DNA of 35,604 bases from Gammaproteobacteria bacterium (GTDB taxonomy: Bacteria > Pseudomonadota > Gammaproteobacteria > Pseudomonadales > Pseudomonadaceae). Positions 7,818-14,967 of the stretch are shown one piece after another. Made by a program: the position numbers and the translations under genes. The notes under the pieces were generated by a model that worked only from the letters and a program-made list of their open reading frames with translations, searched no databases and had not been told where the DNA came from. Every line of letters starts with the position of its first letter. Position 1 is the first letter of the stretch. The DNA lies in the NCBI GenBank assembly GCA_903970465.1, contig CAJCIO010000035.1, positions 1 through 35,604 on the forward strand. The letters run 5' to 3'.

Positions 7818-9390
7818 TGCCCTGCCCCTCAGCGCCGCCGACAAACCCGCCAACGCCGCCAACGCCTCGTTCACTGACTGGATCGCCGTGGCGGCCGGGT
7901 CGCTGGGGGCGTTGCTGGCCACGCTGGACATCTCCATCACCAACTCGGCCCTGCCACAGATCCAGGGCCAGATCGGCGCCACCGGCACCGAGGGCACGTG
8001 GATTTCCACCGGCTACCTGCTCTCGGAGATCGTCATGATCCCGCTGGCGGCATGGCTGACTCGGGTGTTCGGCTTGCGGCGCTTCCTGATGACCATGGCG
8101 GTGCTGTTCACCCTGTGCTCGATGTACTGCGGCATGTCCAACAGCCTCACGGCGATGATCATTGGCCGTATCGGCCAGGGCTTCGCCGGTGGCGCGATGA
8201 TTCCGACTGCGCAGACCATCATCCGCACCCGCCTGCCGGCCCATCAGATGTCGATCGGCATGACGCTGTTCGGCCTGACGGTGCTGCTCGGCCCGCTGAT
8301 GGGCCCGGTGGTGGGCGGATGGCTGACCGAAAACGCCAGTTGGCGCTGGTGTTTCTTCCTCAATCTGCCGGTCAGCGCCGCCTTGATTACCTTGCTGTGG
8401 ACCGGGCTTAAGTCCGACAGGATGGACCTCGAGCAGTTCTTCAAGGCCGACTGGCTGGGCATTCTCGGTCTGGCGCTGGGCTTGAGCTCACTGACCGTGG
8501 TGCTCGAAGAAGGTCAGCGCGATCACTGGTTCGAGTCGACCATGATCACCACCCTCAGCGTGCTGATGGTGATCGGCTTCGCGCTGATCGCGGTCGGCCA
8601 GTTCACGGCGAAAAAGCCCATTGTGCGCCTGGCCCTGCTGCGCAATCCGCGTTATGCCAGCGTGATTGTCATCGTCGCCGCCGTCGGTGCCGGGTTGTAT
8701 GGCGTGTCGTATCTGCTGCCGCAGTTTCTCGGCACGGTGGCCGGCTACAACGCCCAGCAGGCCGGCGGCATCATGTTGTTGTCGGGGGCCCCGGCGTTCC
8801 TGTTGATGCCGTTTTTGCCGACGCTGCTCAACCGCTATTCGGCGCGGGTGCTGGTGTGCATCGGCCTGCTGCTGTATTTCGCCAGTTGCATGCTCGACAT
8901 CAGCCTGACCGCCGACAGCGTCGGTCACGACTTCTACCTTTCGCAGATCTTGCGGGGCTTTGCCCAGATGCTGGCGATGATGCCGCTCAACCAGGCCTCG
9001 ATGGCAGCCGTCGAGGCTCACGAAGCGGGCGACGCGGCGGGCCTGTACAACATGGCGCGCAACCTCGGCGGCTCGATCGGTCTGGCCTTGCTCGGGGTGT
9101 TGATCGACCGCCGCACGCACTACCACGACGAGGTCATCCGCGAGTCGCTGACCGCCAACAGCAGCATCGGGCAGGCACATATCGCCAGCAGCAGCGCATC
9201 GTTTCTTGCGCAAAGCGGTGATGCCGCCCTGGCGCAATTGCAGGCCTACGCGCAGCTGGCCAGCACCATCGCCCGCGAGGCGACCGTCATGACCTACAAC
9301 GAATCCTTCTTCCTGCTGGGCCTGGCGCTGCTCGCCTGCGTGCCCTTGGCATTGACCCTGAAGAAGCGCCCGGCGAGTGTTAAACAATGA
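7780..9390 (+). CDS. MFS efflux pump, DHA2 (EmrB/QacA) family
   Basis: Up to 536 residues, with about 14 membrane helices as usual for DHA2 drug:proton antiporters. Family marks are LLATLDISITNSALPQIQG in the first helix, EGTWISTGYLLSEIVMIPLAAWL, the R-x-F-G-L-R-R loop, and the antiporter motif C region LFGLTVLLGPLMGPVVGGWL. The ATG at 7780 overlaps the adaptor gene by 38 bases. A GTG at 7809 (VADALPLSAADK) is also possible and neither has a clear ribosome-binding site, so the first ten residues are uncertain. The stop overlaps the next ATG by four bases. With the adaptor and the channel it should export a hydrophobic or acidic toxin straight to the outside; the substrate is unknown. Confidence 0.9.
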   Translation: MSISAARPTIVADALPLSAADKPANAANASFTDWIAVAAGSLGALLATLDISITNSALPQIQGQIGATGTEGTWISTGYLLSEIVMIPLAAWLTRVFGLRRFLMTMAVLFTLCSMYCGMSNSLTAMIIGRIGQGFAGGAMIPTAQTIIRTRLPAHQMSIGMTLFGLTVLLGPLMGPVVGGWLTENASWRWCFFLNLPVSAALITLLWTGLKSDRMDLEQFFKADWLGILGLALGLSSLTVVLEEGQRDHWFESTMITTLSVLMVIGFALIAVGQFTAKKPIVRLALLRNPRYASVIVIVAAVGAGLYGVSYLLPQFLGTVAGYNAQQAGGIMLLSGAPAFLLMPFLPTLLNRYSARVLVCIGLLLYFASCMLDISLTADSVGHDFYLSQILRGFAQMLAMMPLNQASMAAVEAHEAGDAAGLYNMARNLGGSIGLALLGVLIDRRTHYHDEVIRESLTANSSIGQAHIASSSASFLAQSGDAALAQLQAYAQLASTIAREATVMTYNESFFLLGLALLACVPLALTLKKRPASVKQ

Positions 9391-10811
9391 TCCAGCGTTC
9401 CCTGTTATCGACCCTGATCCTCATGGCCCTGGCCGGCTGTACGGTCGGCCCGGACTACCATGGCGCACCTGCGGTGGGTGCGCATACCTTGCAGGCCGGG
9501 CGCCTGCCCCATGCGCCCGAGAACACTCAAGCCACCCCAGCCGTCGCGCAGTGGTGGCAGCGCCTGGCCGATCCCGAGCTGGACGCGCTGATCAACGCGG
9601 CACTGGCCCACAACCCGGACATCGCCTCTTCCCGCGCCGCCCTGCAACAGTCCCGCGCGGGGCTGCGCAGCAAGCAGGCCAGCGGTATGCCCAAAGCCAG
9701 CATGAGCGCCAACATGTTGCGCACCCGCTCCCCCGATATTTCGTCGTTCAGCGGGGGCGAAAGTGGCGGTGGGCGCGGGCCCTTGAGTCTCTACCTGGCG
9801 GACTTCGATGCCAGCTGGGAAGTGGATATGTTCGGCGGCACCCGCCGCGCCATCGAGGCCGCCTCGGCCAGCGCCGATGCCGCCGCCGCGCAGTTGGCCG
9901 ATGCTCAGGTGCAGCTGACGGCCGAGGTCACCCAGGCCTACGTCGGGCTGCGCGAGCAGCAAGCGCGCCTGGGGCTGGTGGACGCCACTGCCGACCTCGA
10001 GGCGCAGGTGCTCGACCTCACCCAGCAGCGCCGTAGCCGTGGCGTCGCCTCACAGTTGCAGCTCGAACAGGTGCTCACCCAGGAGCAGACCACCCGCTCG
10101 CAGCGCTTGCCGTTGCAGGCCCAGATCATCGAATCCCAGGACCAACTGGCGGCCCTGTGCGGCCTCGAACCGGGTGAACTGGACGCCCGCCTCGGCCCGG
10201 TCAAGGCGCTGCCGACGCTGCCTGAGCAACTGCCGATTGCCGACCCCGCCGCGCTGCTCAAGCAGCGACCGGACATCCGCGCCAGCGAGCGCCAACTGGC
10301 CTCGAGCAACGCTCAGATCGGCGAAAAAACCGCGGACTGGTTTCCCAAGCTGAGCTTGATGGGTGATCTGGGCTTCTCTGCCGGCGATCCCTCGCACCTG
10401 ATACGCAAGGACAACGGGACTTGGCTGATGCTGCCACGGCTGACCTGGAACGCTCTGGATTTCGGCCGCGTGCGGGCTAGCGTCGACAGCGCCAGGGCAG
10501 GCCGCGACCAGGCCGAGGCGCACTATCGCGCGGTGGTGCTGGGCGCCCTGCGCGATGCCGATGTGGCGCTTTCGCGTTACGGTCATGATCGCCAGAACCT
10601 CGCCCTGCTGATCAGCATCGAAGACTCCGCCGCCCGCGCCGCCGAGCTGACCCGCGAACGCTATCGCGCCGGTACCGCCAGCACCCTGGATTGGCTGGAC
10701 GCCGAACGCACACGCTTCGACGCCGAGCAAAATCGCATCGGTGGGGACGCCCAGCTGCTCAAGGATTTCGTCTCGCTGCACAAGGCGCTGGGGCTGGGTT
10801 GGCAGTCTTGA
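9387..10811 (+). CDS. Outer-membrane efflux lipoprotein, NodT/OprM-type
   Basis: A 474-residue TolC-like outer-membrane factor. The N-terminus is a lipoprotein signal with lipobox LAGC (MIQRSLLSTLILMALAGCTVGPDY), so the mature protein starts at a lipidated Cys near residue 18. Two OEP repeats follow, with the typical WWQRLADPELDALINAAL and SLYLADFDASWEVDMFGG early on, and LMLPRLTWNALDFGRVRAS plus ERYRAGTASTLDWLDAER in the second. It forms the trimeric channel of the pump encoded just upstream. Start and stop are overlapped (ATGA) with the pump gene. The gene is convergent with the chemoreceptor at 10902. Confidence 0.92.
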   Translation: MIQRSLLSTLILMALAGCTVGPDYHGAPAVGAHTLQAGRLPHAPENTQATPAVAQWWQRLADPELDALINAALAHNPDIASSRAALQQSRAGLRSKQASGMPKASMSANMLRTRSPDISSFSGGESGGGRGPLSLYLADFDASWEVDMFGGTRRAIEAASASADAAAAQLADAQVQLTAEVTQAYVGLREQQARLGLVDATADLEAQVLDLTQQRRSRGVASQLQLEQVLTQEQTTRSQRLPLQAQIIESQDQLAALCGLEPGELDARLGPVKALPTLPEQLPIADPAALLKQRPDIRASERQLASSNAQIGEKTADWFPKLSLMGDLGFSAGDPSHLIRKDNGTWLMLPRLTWNALDFGRVRASVDSARAGRDQAEAHYRAVVLGALRDADVALSRYGHDRQNLALLISIEDSAARAAELTRERYRAGTASTLDWLDAERTRFDAEQNRIGGDAQLLKDFVSLHKALGLGWQS

Positions 10812-10901
10812 GGCTGGGCGTTGTCCAAGGGTTGCAGGGGCTGCAGCGCTCTTCAGGTTCTCTTCGCTGACGCCCCCCTGTTGCCCTGCCCCGCGCGCGA
10901 A

Positions 10902-12527
10902 TCAGACCTTGAAGCGCGCTACCACTTGGTTCAGCTCCACGGCCAGGCGTGACAGTTCGTGGCTCGAAGCACTGATCTGATTGGCCCCCGAAGACGACTG
11001 CACCGACAGATCGCGGATGTTGACGATGTTGCGATCCACTTCGCGGGCCACCTGAGCTTGCTCCTCGGCGGCGCTGGCGATCACCAGATTACGCTCGGAG
11101 ATCTCGTTGATCGAGGTCGCGATACGGCTCAACGATTCGCCCGCGCCTTGCGCCAGGGCCAGGGTCGAGCCGGCTTGCTCACGACTGATCTGCATCGATG
11201 CCACCGCCTCGCTCGAGCCGCTGCGCATTGCCGAGACCATGCTGTCGATCTCAAGGGTCGATTGCTGAGTGCGATGGGCCAGGGCGCGCACCTCATCGGC
11301 GACCACCGCAAAACCGCGTCCCGACTCACCGGCGCGAGCGGCTTCGATGGCGGCGTTGAGGGCCAGCAGGTTGGTCTGCTCGGCAATGGCACGAATCACG
11401 TCCAGCACCTTGCCGATGTCCTGGGAGCGATCGGCGAGGTTCTGCACCAGCACCGAAGTGCCCTGAACCTGAGTGGACAGGCTTTCGATCGACTGCACCG
11501 TCTGCAACACGCGGCTCTGGCCATCCTGAGCGGCGCTGTTGGAATCGCTGGACGCCTGAGAGGTGGACACCGCATTGCGCGCCACTTCGTCCACCGCCGA
11601 GGACATTTCAGTGACGGCGGTGGCCGCCTGTTCGATTTCGGCGTTCTGCTGATGGAGGCCGCGATGGCTGTCTTCGGTCACGGTGTTCAGTTCCGTGGCC
11701 GCCGACGTCAGTTGGGTCGCCGAGTCGTTGATCAACCGCAGGGTGGTGCGCAGGTTGCCTTGCATCTGTTCAAGGGCGCGCTGCAGACGCGTGACTTCGT
11801 CCTGGCCATCCACCTGGATGATTTGCGTGAGGTCGCCAGCCGCCACTTGCTCGGCCGCCCGCACGGCGCCTTCGAGGGGGCGAATGATGCTGCGGGTCAG
11901 CCACAGTGCAAGGATCACCGTCGCGACGCCGGCCAGCAGAATGAACAGCAGCACCACATTGCGCGACTGGTCGTATTGGCTCTTGGCAGCCTGGCCTTGC
12001 AGGTCGACCTGCTTCTGATAGTAGTCGCCCAGGTCGGCAAGCTGCTTGCCAGAACCATCGACGACCACCTTCATGTCCACCAGCAGCAGCTTGTTCAGCG
12101 CCGCCATGTCACCGCGCTCGGCAATCACGAACGATTGCGCCAAGCCCTGCTGGTACTCGCCGAGGGTTTTGCGAAAGGCCTGGTCGAGGGTTCTTTCTTC
12201 CGGCGTATCGACGAATTTGCTGAAGGTCTGCAGACGCTCGGCAAGCTGCTGGCTGCGGGCATCCATCTGGCCGCGGTAGGTGCTGATGTTCTTCGGGTCG
12301 GGATCGAGCGCCATGCGCAACGAGATGGTGCGAATGCGCAACATGGCTTCACGGATATCACCTACTACACGCAAGCTCGGCAGCAGGTCGGTCTCGACCT
12401 GTACCTCGCTCTGGCGGATGTCAGACATCTGACTCATGGCGAACCAGCCCAACAGGGCAACCAGTAGCGAAATCAAGGTGAAACCGATGCCCGCACGGCG
12501 GGCGATGGTCAAATTGCGTAGGGTCAT
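10902..12527 (-). CDS. Methyl-accepting chemotaxis protein, two-helix type with four-helix-bundle sensor and HAMP
   Basis: A 541-residue classical chemoreceptor. Membrane helix 1 is at ~12-31, then a helical periplasmic domain (~32-188, the 4HB_MCP type with [21 protein letters not shown]), membrane helix 2 at ~190-211, HAMP at ~212-265, and a full cytoplasmic hairpin with its tip at ~383-420 ([38 protein letters not shown]). Four-helix-bundle sensors of this kind often bind organic acids. A strong FliA-type promoter (12591-12617) lies upstream, tying it to the flagellar regulon, with a 10-base palindrome at the predicted start of transcription. The ligand is unknown, but the neighbouring catabolic loci make an organic acid plausible. 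Confidence 0.93.
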   Translation of the reverse strand: MTLRNLTIARRAGIGFTLISLLVALLGWFAMSQMSDIRQSEVQVETDLLPSLRVVGDIREAMLRIRTISLRMALDPDPKNISTYRGQMDARSQQLAERLQTFSKFVDTPEERTLDQAFRKTLGEYQQGLAQSFVIAERGDMAALNKLLLVDMKVVVDGSGKQLADLGDYYQKQVDLQGQAAKSQYDQSRNVVLLFILLAGVATVILALWLTRSIIRPLEGAVRAAEQVAAGDLTQIIQVDGQDEVTRLQRALEQMQGNLRTTLRLINDSATQLTSAATELNTVTEDSHRGLHQQNAEIEQAATAVTEMSSAVDEVARNAVSTSQASSDSNSAAQDGQSRVLQTVQSIESLSTQVQGTSVLVQNLADRSQDIGKVLDVIRAIAEQTNLLALNAAIEAARAGESGRGFAVVADEVRALAHRTQQSTLEIDSMVSAMRSGSSEAVASMQISREQAGSTLALAQGAGESLSRIATSINEISERNLVIASAAEEQAQVAREVDRNIVNIRDLSVQSSSGANQISASSHELSRLAVELNQVVARFKV

Positions 12528-12573
12528 GACCGTAGGCTCGTTATTGTCAAAGGGGGTGTGCGACAGGTTAGTT

Positions 12574-12583
12574 GTCGTACGAC
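12574..12583. promoter_or_regulatory. Palindrome GTCGTACGAC at the chemoreceptor transcription start
   Basis: A perfect 10-base palindrome within TTGTCGTACGACCT. It begins right after the spacing expected between the FliA -10 element (12591-12598) and the start of transcription. The core CGTACG recurs upstream of gudD (19951-19956), and FadR-type GntR regulators often bind GT..AC cores. It could act as an operator that adds substrate control to a motility-class promoter. Confidence 0.45.
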
Positions 12584-12590
12584 CTCAACA

Positions 12591-12617
12591 CTATCGGCGG
12601 ATCATCACCTGACTTTA
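12591..12617 (-). promoter_or_regulatory. FliA (sigma-28) promoter of the chemoreceptor gene
   Basis: Read on the minus strand, TAAAGTCA (12617-12610), 11 bases, then GCCGATAG (12598-12591). The sigma-28 consensus is TAAAGTTT-N11-GCCGATAA, so this has 6/8 and 7/8 matches with exact spacing. Transcription would start near 12583, about 56 bases before the ATG at 12527. This places the receptor in the late flagellar/chemotaxis class. Confidence 0.75.
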
Positions 12618-12621
12618 GGCC

Positions 12622-13767
12622 TCATACCTCCCCTGATCGCACCCAACGGGATTCTCGTGCGGCCAGGCGAATGGCTGCCGCCAGGCGCTCTACCGCCAAA
12701 GCCCCGGCGAAGTCCGTCCCGCGCTGCCCCTGCCCCGCCAGCGCCATGATCAGCTCGTGGACTTCGAGGGTTTTCAGCTCGTTGTAGCCTAACTGATGCC
12801 CGGCCGCCGGGCTGAACGCGGCGTAACCCGGCAATTGCGGGCCGGCCAGCAGGCGCTGGAAGCCCGCCTCGCCGGCGCGGCACAGGCGCAGTTCGTTCAA
12901 GCGCTCTTGGTCGAAGGTCAAGGTGCCCAGGGTGCCGCTGATCTCGAAGCTGAGGTGGTTCTTGTAGCCGTGCTTGAGCCAACTGCTGCTGAAGGTCCCC
13001 CGTGCGCCGCTGGCGAAACGCAGCAGTGCGTGGACCTGATCGTCGACCCCGATGTCGCGCAGTTCCAGGCTGCCTTTACTGGCCGGGCGCTGGCGATGCA
13101 CGGTGTGGGTGTCGGCGCACACCGCTTCGACATCGCCCAGCAGATAGCGCGCCATGGACAGCAAGTGGCTGCCCAGATCCGCCAGTGCCCCGCCCGCGTG
13201 CTGCGTCTCGCAGCGCCACGACCACGGCGATTGTGCATCGGCCATGAAGTCTTCGCTGAATTCGCCCTGAAAGCTGATGATTTCGCCCAGTTCGCCGCTG
13301 TGGATCAGTTCGCGCGCCCACTCGATCATCGGGTTGTGCTGATAGTTGTAACCGACACGGGTGACCACCCCGGCCCGCTGCGCCGCCTGCTGCATCTGCT
13401 CGGCCTGCTCGAGGCTCACCGCCAGCGGCTTCTCGCAGTAGACCGGCTTGCCGGCGGCCAAGGCGGCCATCGCCATGGGGAAGTGCAGGTGGTTGGGCGT
13501 GGTGATCGCGATAAGGTGCACCGCTGGGTCGTCGACCAGTTGCTGCCAGTCGCCGTAAGCCTGAGCAAAGCCCCAGGCGTGTGCGCACTGTGCGGCGCGG
13601 GTGGCATCGGCATCGGCCAGGGCCGCCAGCTTGAGCCGGAACGGCAACTCGAATACCGCGCTGACATTGCGAAACGCCAGAGCATGGGCTCGGCCCATGA
13701 ACCCTGTACCGATGAGTCCGACGCCGAGCGCTGGCAGAGAACCGCTGTTATTGAGATGCTCGCCCAT
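12622..13767 (-). CDS. Gfo/Idh/MocA-family NAD(P)-dependent oxidoreductase
   Basis: A 381-residue sugar- or inositol-type dehydrogenase. The Rossmann nucleotide site is at the N-terminus (VGLIGTGFMGRAHALAF), the family motif EKPLAV follows at ~residue 110 (YCEKPLAVSLEQAEQM), and the C-terminal half is the beta-sheet substrate domain. Such enzymes oxidise a hydroxyl on a sugar, inositol or amino-sugar derivative, or act on related compounds. It stands as a single gene with its own promoter (13808-13836). It is on the same strand as folE2 but separated by 88 bases. No transporter or kinase is next to it, so the substrate cannot be inferred. Confidence 0.85.
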   Translation of the reverse strand: MGEHLNNSGSLPALGVGLIGTGFMGRAHALAFRNVSAVFELPFRLKLAALADADATRAAQCAHAWGFAQAYGDWQQLVDDPAVHLIAITTPNHLHFPMAMAALAAGKPVYCEKPLAVSLEQAEQMQQAAQRAGVVTRVGYNYQHNPMIEWARELIHSGELGEIISFQGEFSEDFMADAQSPWSWRCETQHAGGALADLGSHLLSMARYLLGDVEAVCADTHTVHRQRPASKGSLELRDIGVDDQVHALLRFASGARGTFSSSWLKHGYKNHLSFEISGTLGTLTFDQERLNELRLCRAGEAGFQRLLAGPQLPGYAAFSPAAGHQLGYNELKTLEVHELIMALAGQGQRGTDFAGALAVERLAAAIRLAARESRWVRSGEV

Positions 13768-13807
13768 GGGGATGATTGCCTTTGGAATTTTTGTTTTGGG
13801 TGCCCTC

Positions 13808-13836
13808 CTTATAGAATATTAATTCTTTTCCTTCAA
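13808..13836 (-). promoter_or_regulatory. Sigma-70 promoter of the Gfo/Idh/MocA gene with a dyad in the spacer
   Basis: On the minus strand TTGAAG (13836-13831), a 17-base spacer and TATAAG (13813-13808) form a good promoter. The spacer holds the 14-base dyad at 13813-13826 (AGAAT, four bases, ATTCT), placed where a repressor would block polymerase. A nearby AGGAGG (13809-13804) falls at or before the expected transcription start, so it is not the gene's ribosome-binding site. Confidence 0.5.
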
Positions 13837-13855
13837 GGGATAGAAAAAATTTCCC

Positions 13856-14764
13856 TCAACCTGCAGCGCCAGCGGACGACCAGGCCACTGCATCGTGGGG
13901 ATGCAGACTCTCCTGATGAGAGACGAAAACCCTGGCAGTGCGATGCGGCGGCATCAAGGCCGATTGAATGCGTCGCGCGGCATCCTCGACATACATCAGG
14001 TTTTGCCCGTTCAACTGTGCAAAGGCCTGCTCGTCAGCGCGTTTGACTGCGGTCTGCACTGGCGTCTGCAACGCCGCTTCAATCGTATCGATCAACGCCA
14101 GCAGGCCCAGCTCGCCGCCGTGCTCGTCAACCGCAATTTGCACCCGCGCGACGCTGCGCTGGCTATGGGGCGTGGCGGCGCTGGCATGGTCACGTATCCA
14201 GGCCGCGACCTCGTGCACGCTCGGCGCACCGCTGCCCTCGAAGCGGGCAAGAAACGCCTGTTCGATATGCTGGCGCGACAACGCGGCGGAACATGGGCAG
14301 GTCGAGGAATAGCGGACATCCACCTGCGCTTGCAGGCCTAAACGCCCGCCCTGCCAATGCGCATCGAGAACGACCGGGTAGGCTTTCCAGCCACTCAAGC
14401 CCTCGGTGATCAACGCCGGTCGGCGGCTGAGCAGCTCGAAGCGCAAACGCACGCGTGCCTGGGTGGTCTGGCAATCGAGATGGCTTTCGACCATGGCCTG
14501 GAGCACAGTCTTCAGGGTTGTCGGTGTCAATGCCCGAGGCGCTGCGAGGCCGTCGAGCAGGCGGTACAGGCGTGACATATGAATGCCCTTGGCGGCAGGG
14601 TCCGGCAGGTCGACTTGCACGTCGACACGGGCATGCAAGGGGTGAAGGTTGTCTGGCTCGACCAGTTGCACCGGCAGATCGATGGCTTGCATGCCGACCC
14701 AATCGAGGGGGATCAGCGTGGCGGAGCGTTCGTTGAGGGCGACGTCGGGGAGGTGATGATTCAT
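13856..14764 (-). CDS. folE2: GTP cyclohydrolase FolE2 (type IB)
   Basis: A 302-residue GCYH-IB enzyme that turns GTP into 7,8-dihydroneopterin triphosphate for folate and related pterins. Unlike FolE it can work with metals other than zinc. Visible family marks are DVQVDLPDPAAKGIHMSRLY near the start, the active-site Cys region YSSTCPCSAALSRQ in the middle, GSGAPSVHEVAAWIRDHA, and the late NLMYVEDAARRIQ with the conserved Glu. Length is normal. In many proteobacteria this paralogue is a zinc-starvation replacement under Zur control, and a Zur-like box lies upstream (14789-14803). It is a single gene here, with no other zinc-sparing paralogues beside it. Confidence 0.93.
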   Translation of the reverse strand: MNHHLPDVALNERSATLIPLDWVGMQAIDLPVQLVEPDNLHPLHARVDVQVDLPDPAAKGIHMSRLYRLLDGLAAPRALTPTTLKTVLQAMVESHLDCQTTQARVRLRFELLSRRPALITEGLSGWKAYPVVLDAHWQGGRLGLQAQVDVRYSSTCPCSAALSRQHIEQAFLARFEGSGAPSVHEVAAWIRDHASAATPHSQRSVARVQIAVDEHGGELGLLALIDTIEAALQTPVQTAVKRADEQAFAQLNGQNLMYVEDAARRIQSALMPPHRTARVFVSHQESLHPHDAVAWSSAGAAG

Positions 14765-14788
14765 GGAGGGTCCGGAGTAGAATGATAT

Positions 14789-14803
14789 TGTTATGTTATA
14801 TCA
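14789..14803. promoter_or_regulatory. Zur-like box upstream of folE2
   Basis: TGTTATGTTATATCA matches the gammaproteobacterial Zur pattern TGTTATANTATAACA except at two positions. It lies 25 bases upstream of the folE2 ATG, where a repressor would cover the promoter, and the gene is a known Zur-regulon member in relatives. Confidence 0.65.
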
Positions 14804-14874
14804 CTCCATAACCAGCCCTTGCACCTTGTCTCGTGCCATCGCCATTTTCAAGGATCGACCCGGAGAAATTTTCT

Positions 14875-14902
14875 GAACTGTCCGCGCCGCCCGGCGCTCT
14901 AC
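14875..14902 (+). promoter_or_regulatory. Possible AlgU (sigma-22/RpoE-like) promoter of glgX
   Basis: GAACTG (14875-14880), 17 bases, then TCTAC (14898-14902). The AlgU pattern is GAACTT, 16-17 bases, TCTGA. It lies in the gap before glgX; osmotic-stress glucan and trehalose genes of pseudomonads are often AlgU-dependent. The hairpin-like spacer GCGCCGCCCGGCGC is unusual for a promoter and lowers confidence. Confidence 0.3.
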
Positions 14903-14967
14903 CTATCACGCAGCGTCCGCCTGGCGTTCGTGGCTTTCCTGCCACGACTCAATTTGACTGAAGAGCT

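Noticed and set aside
10959..12467. 502-codon plus-strand open frame
   Set aside because: It is antisense to the chemoreceptor gene and its His/Gln/Arg-rich translation is the usual shadow of GC-rich coding DNA.
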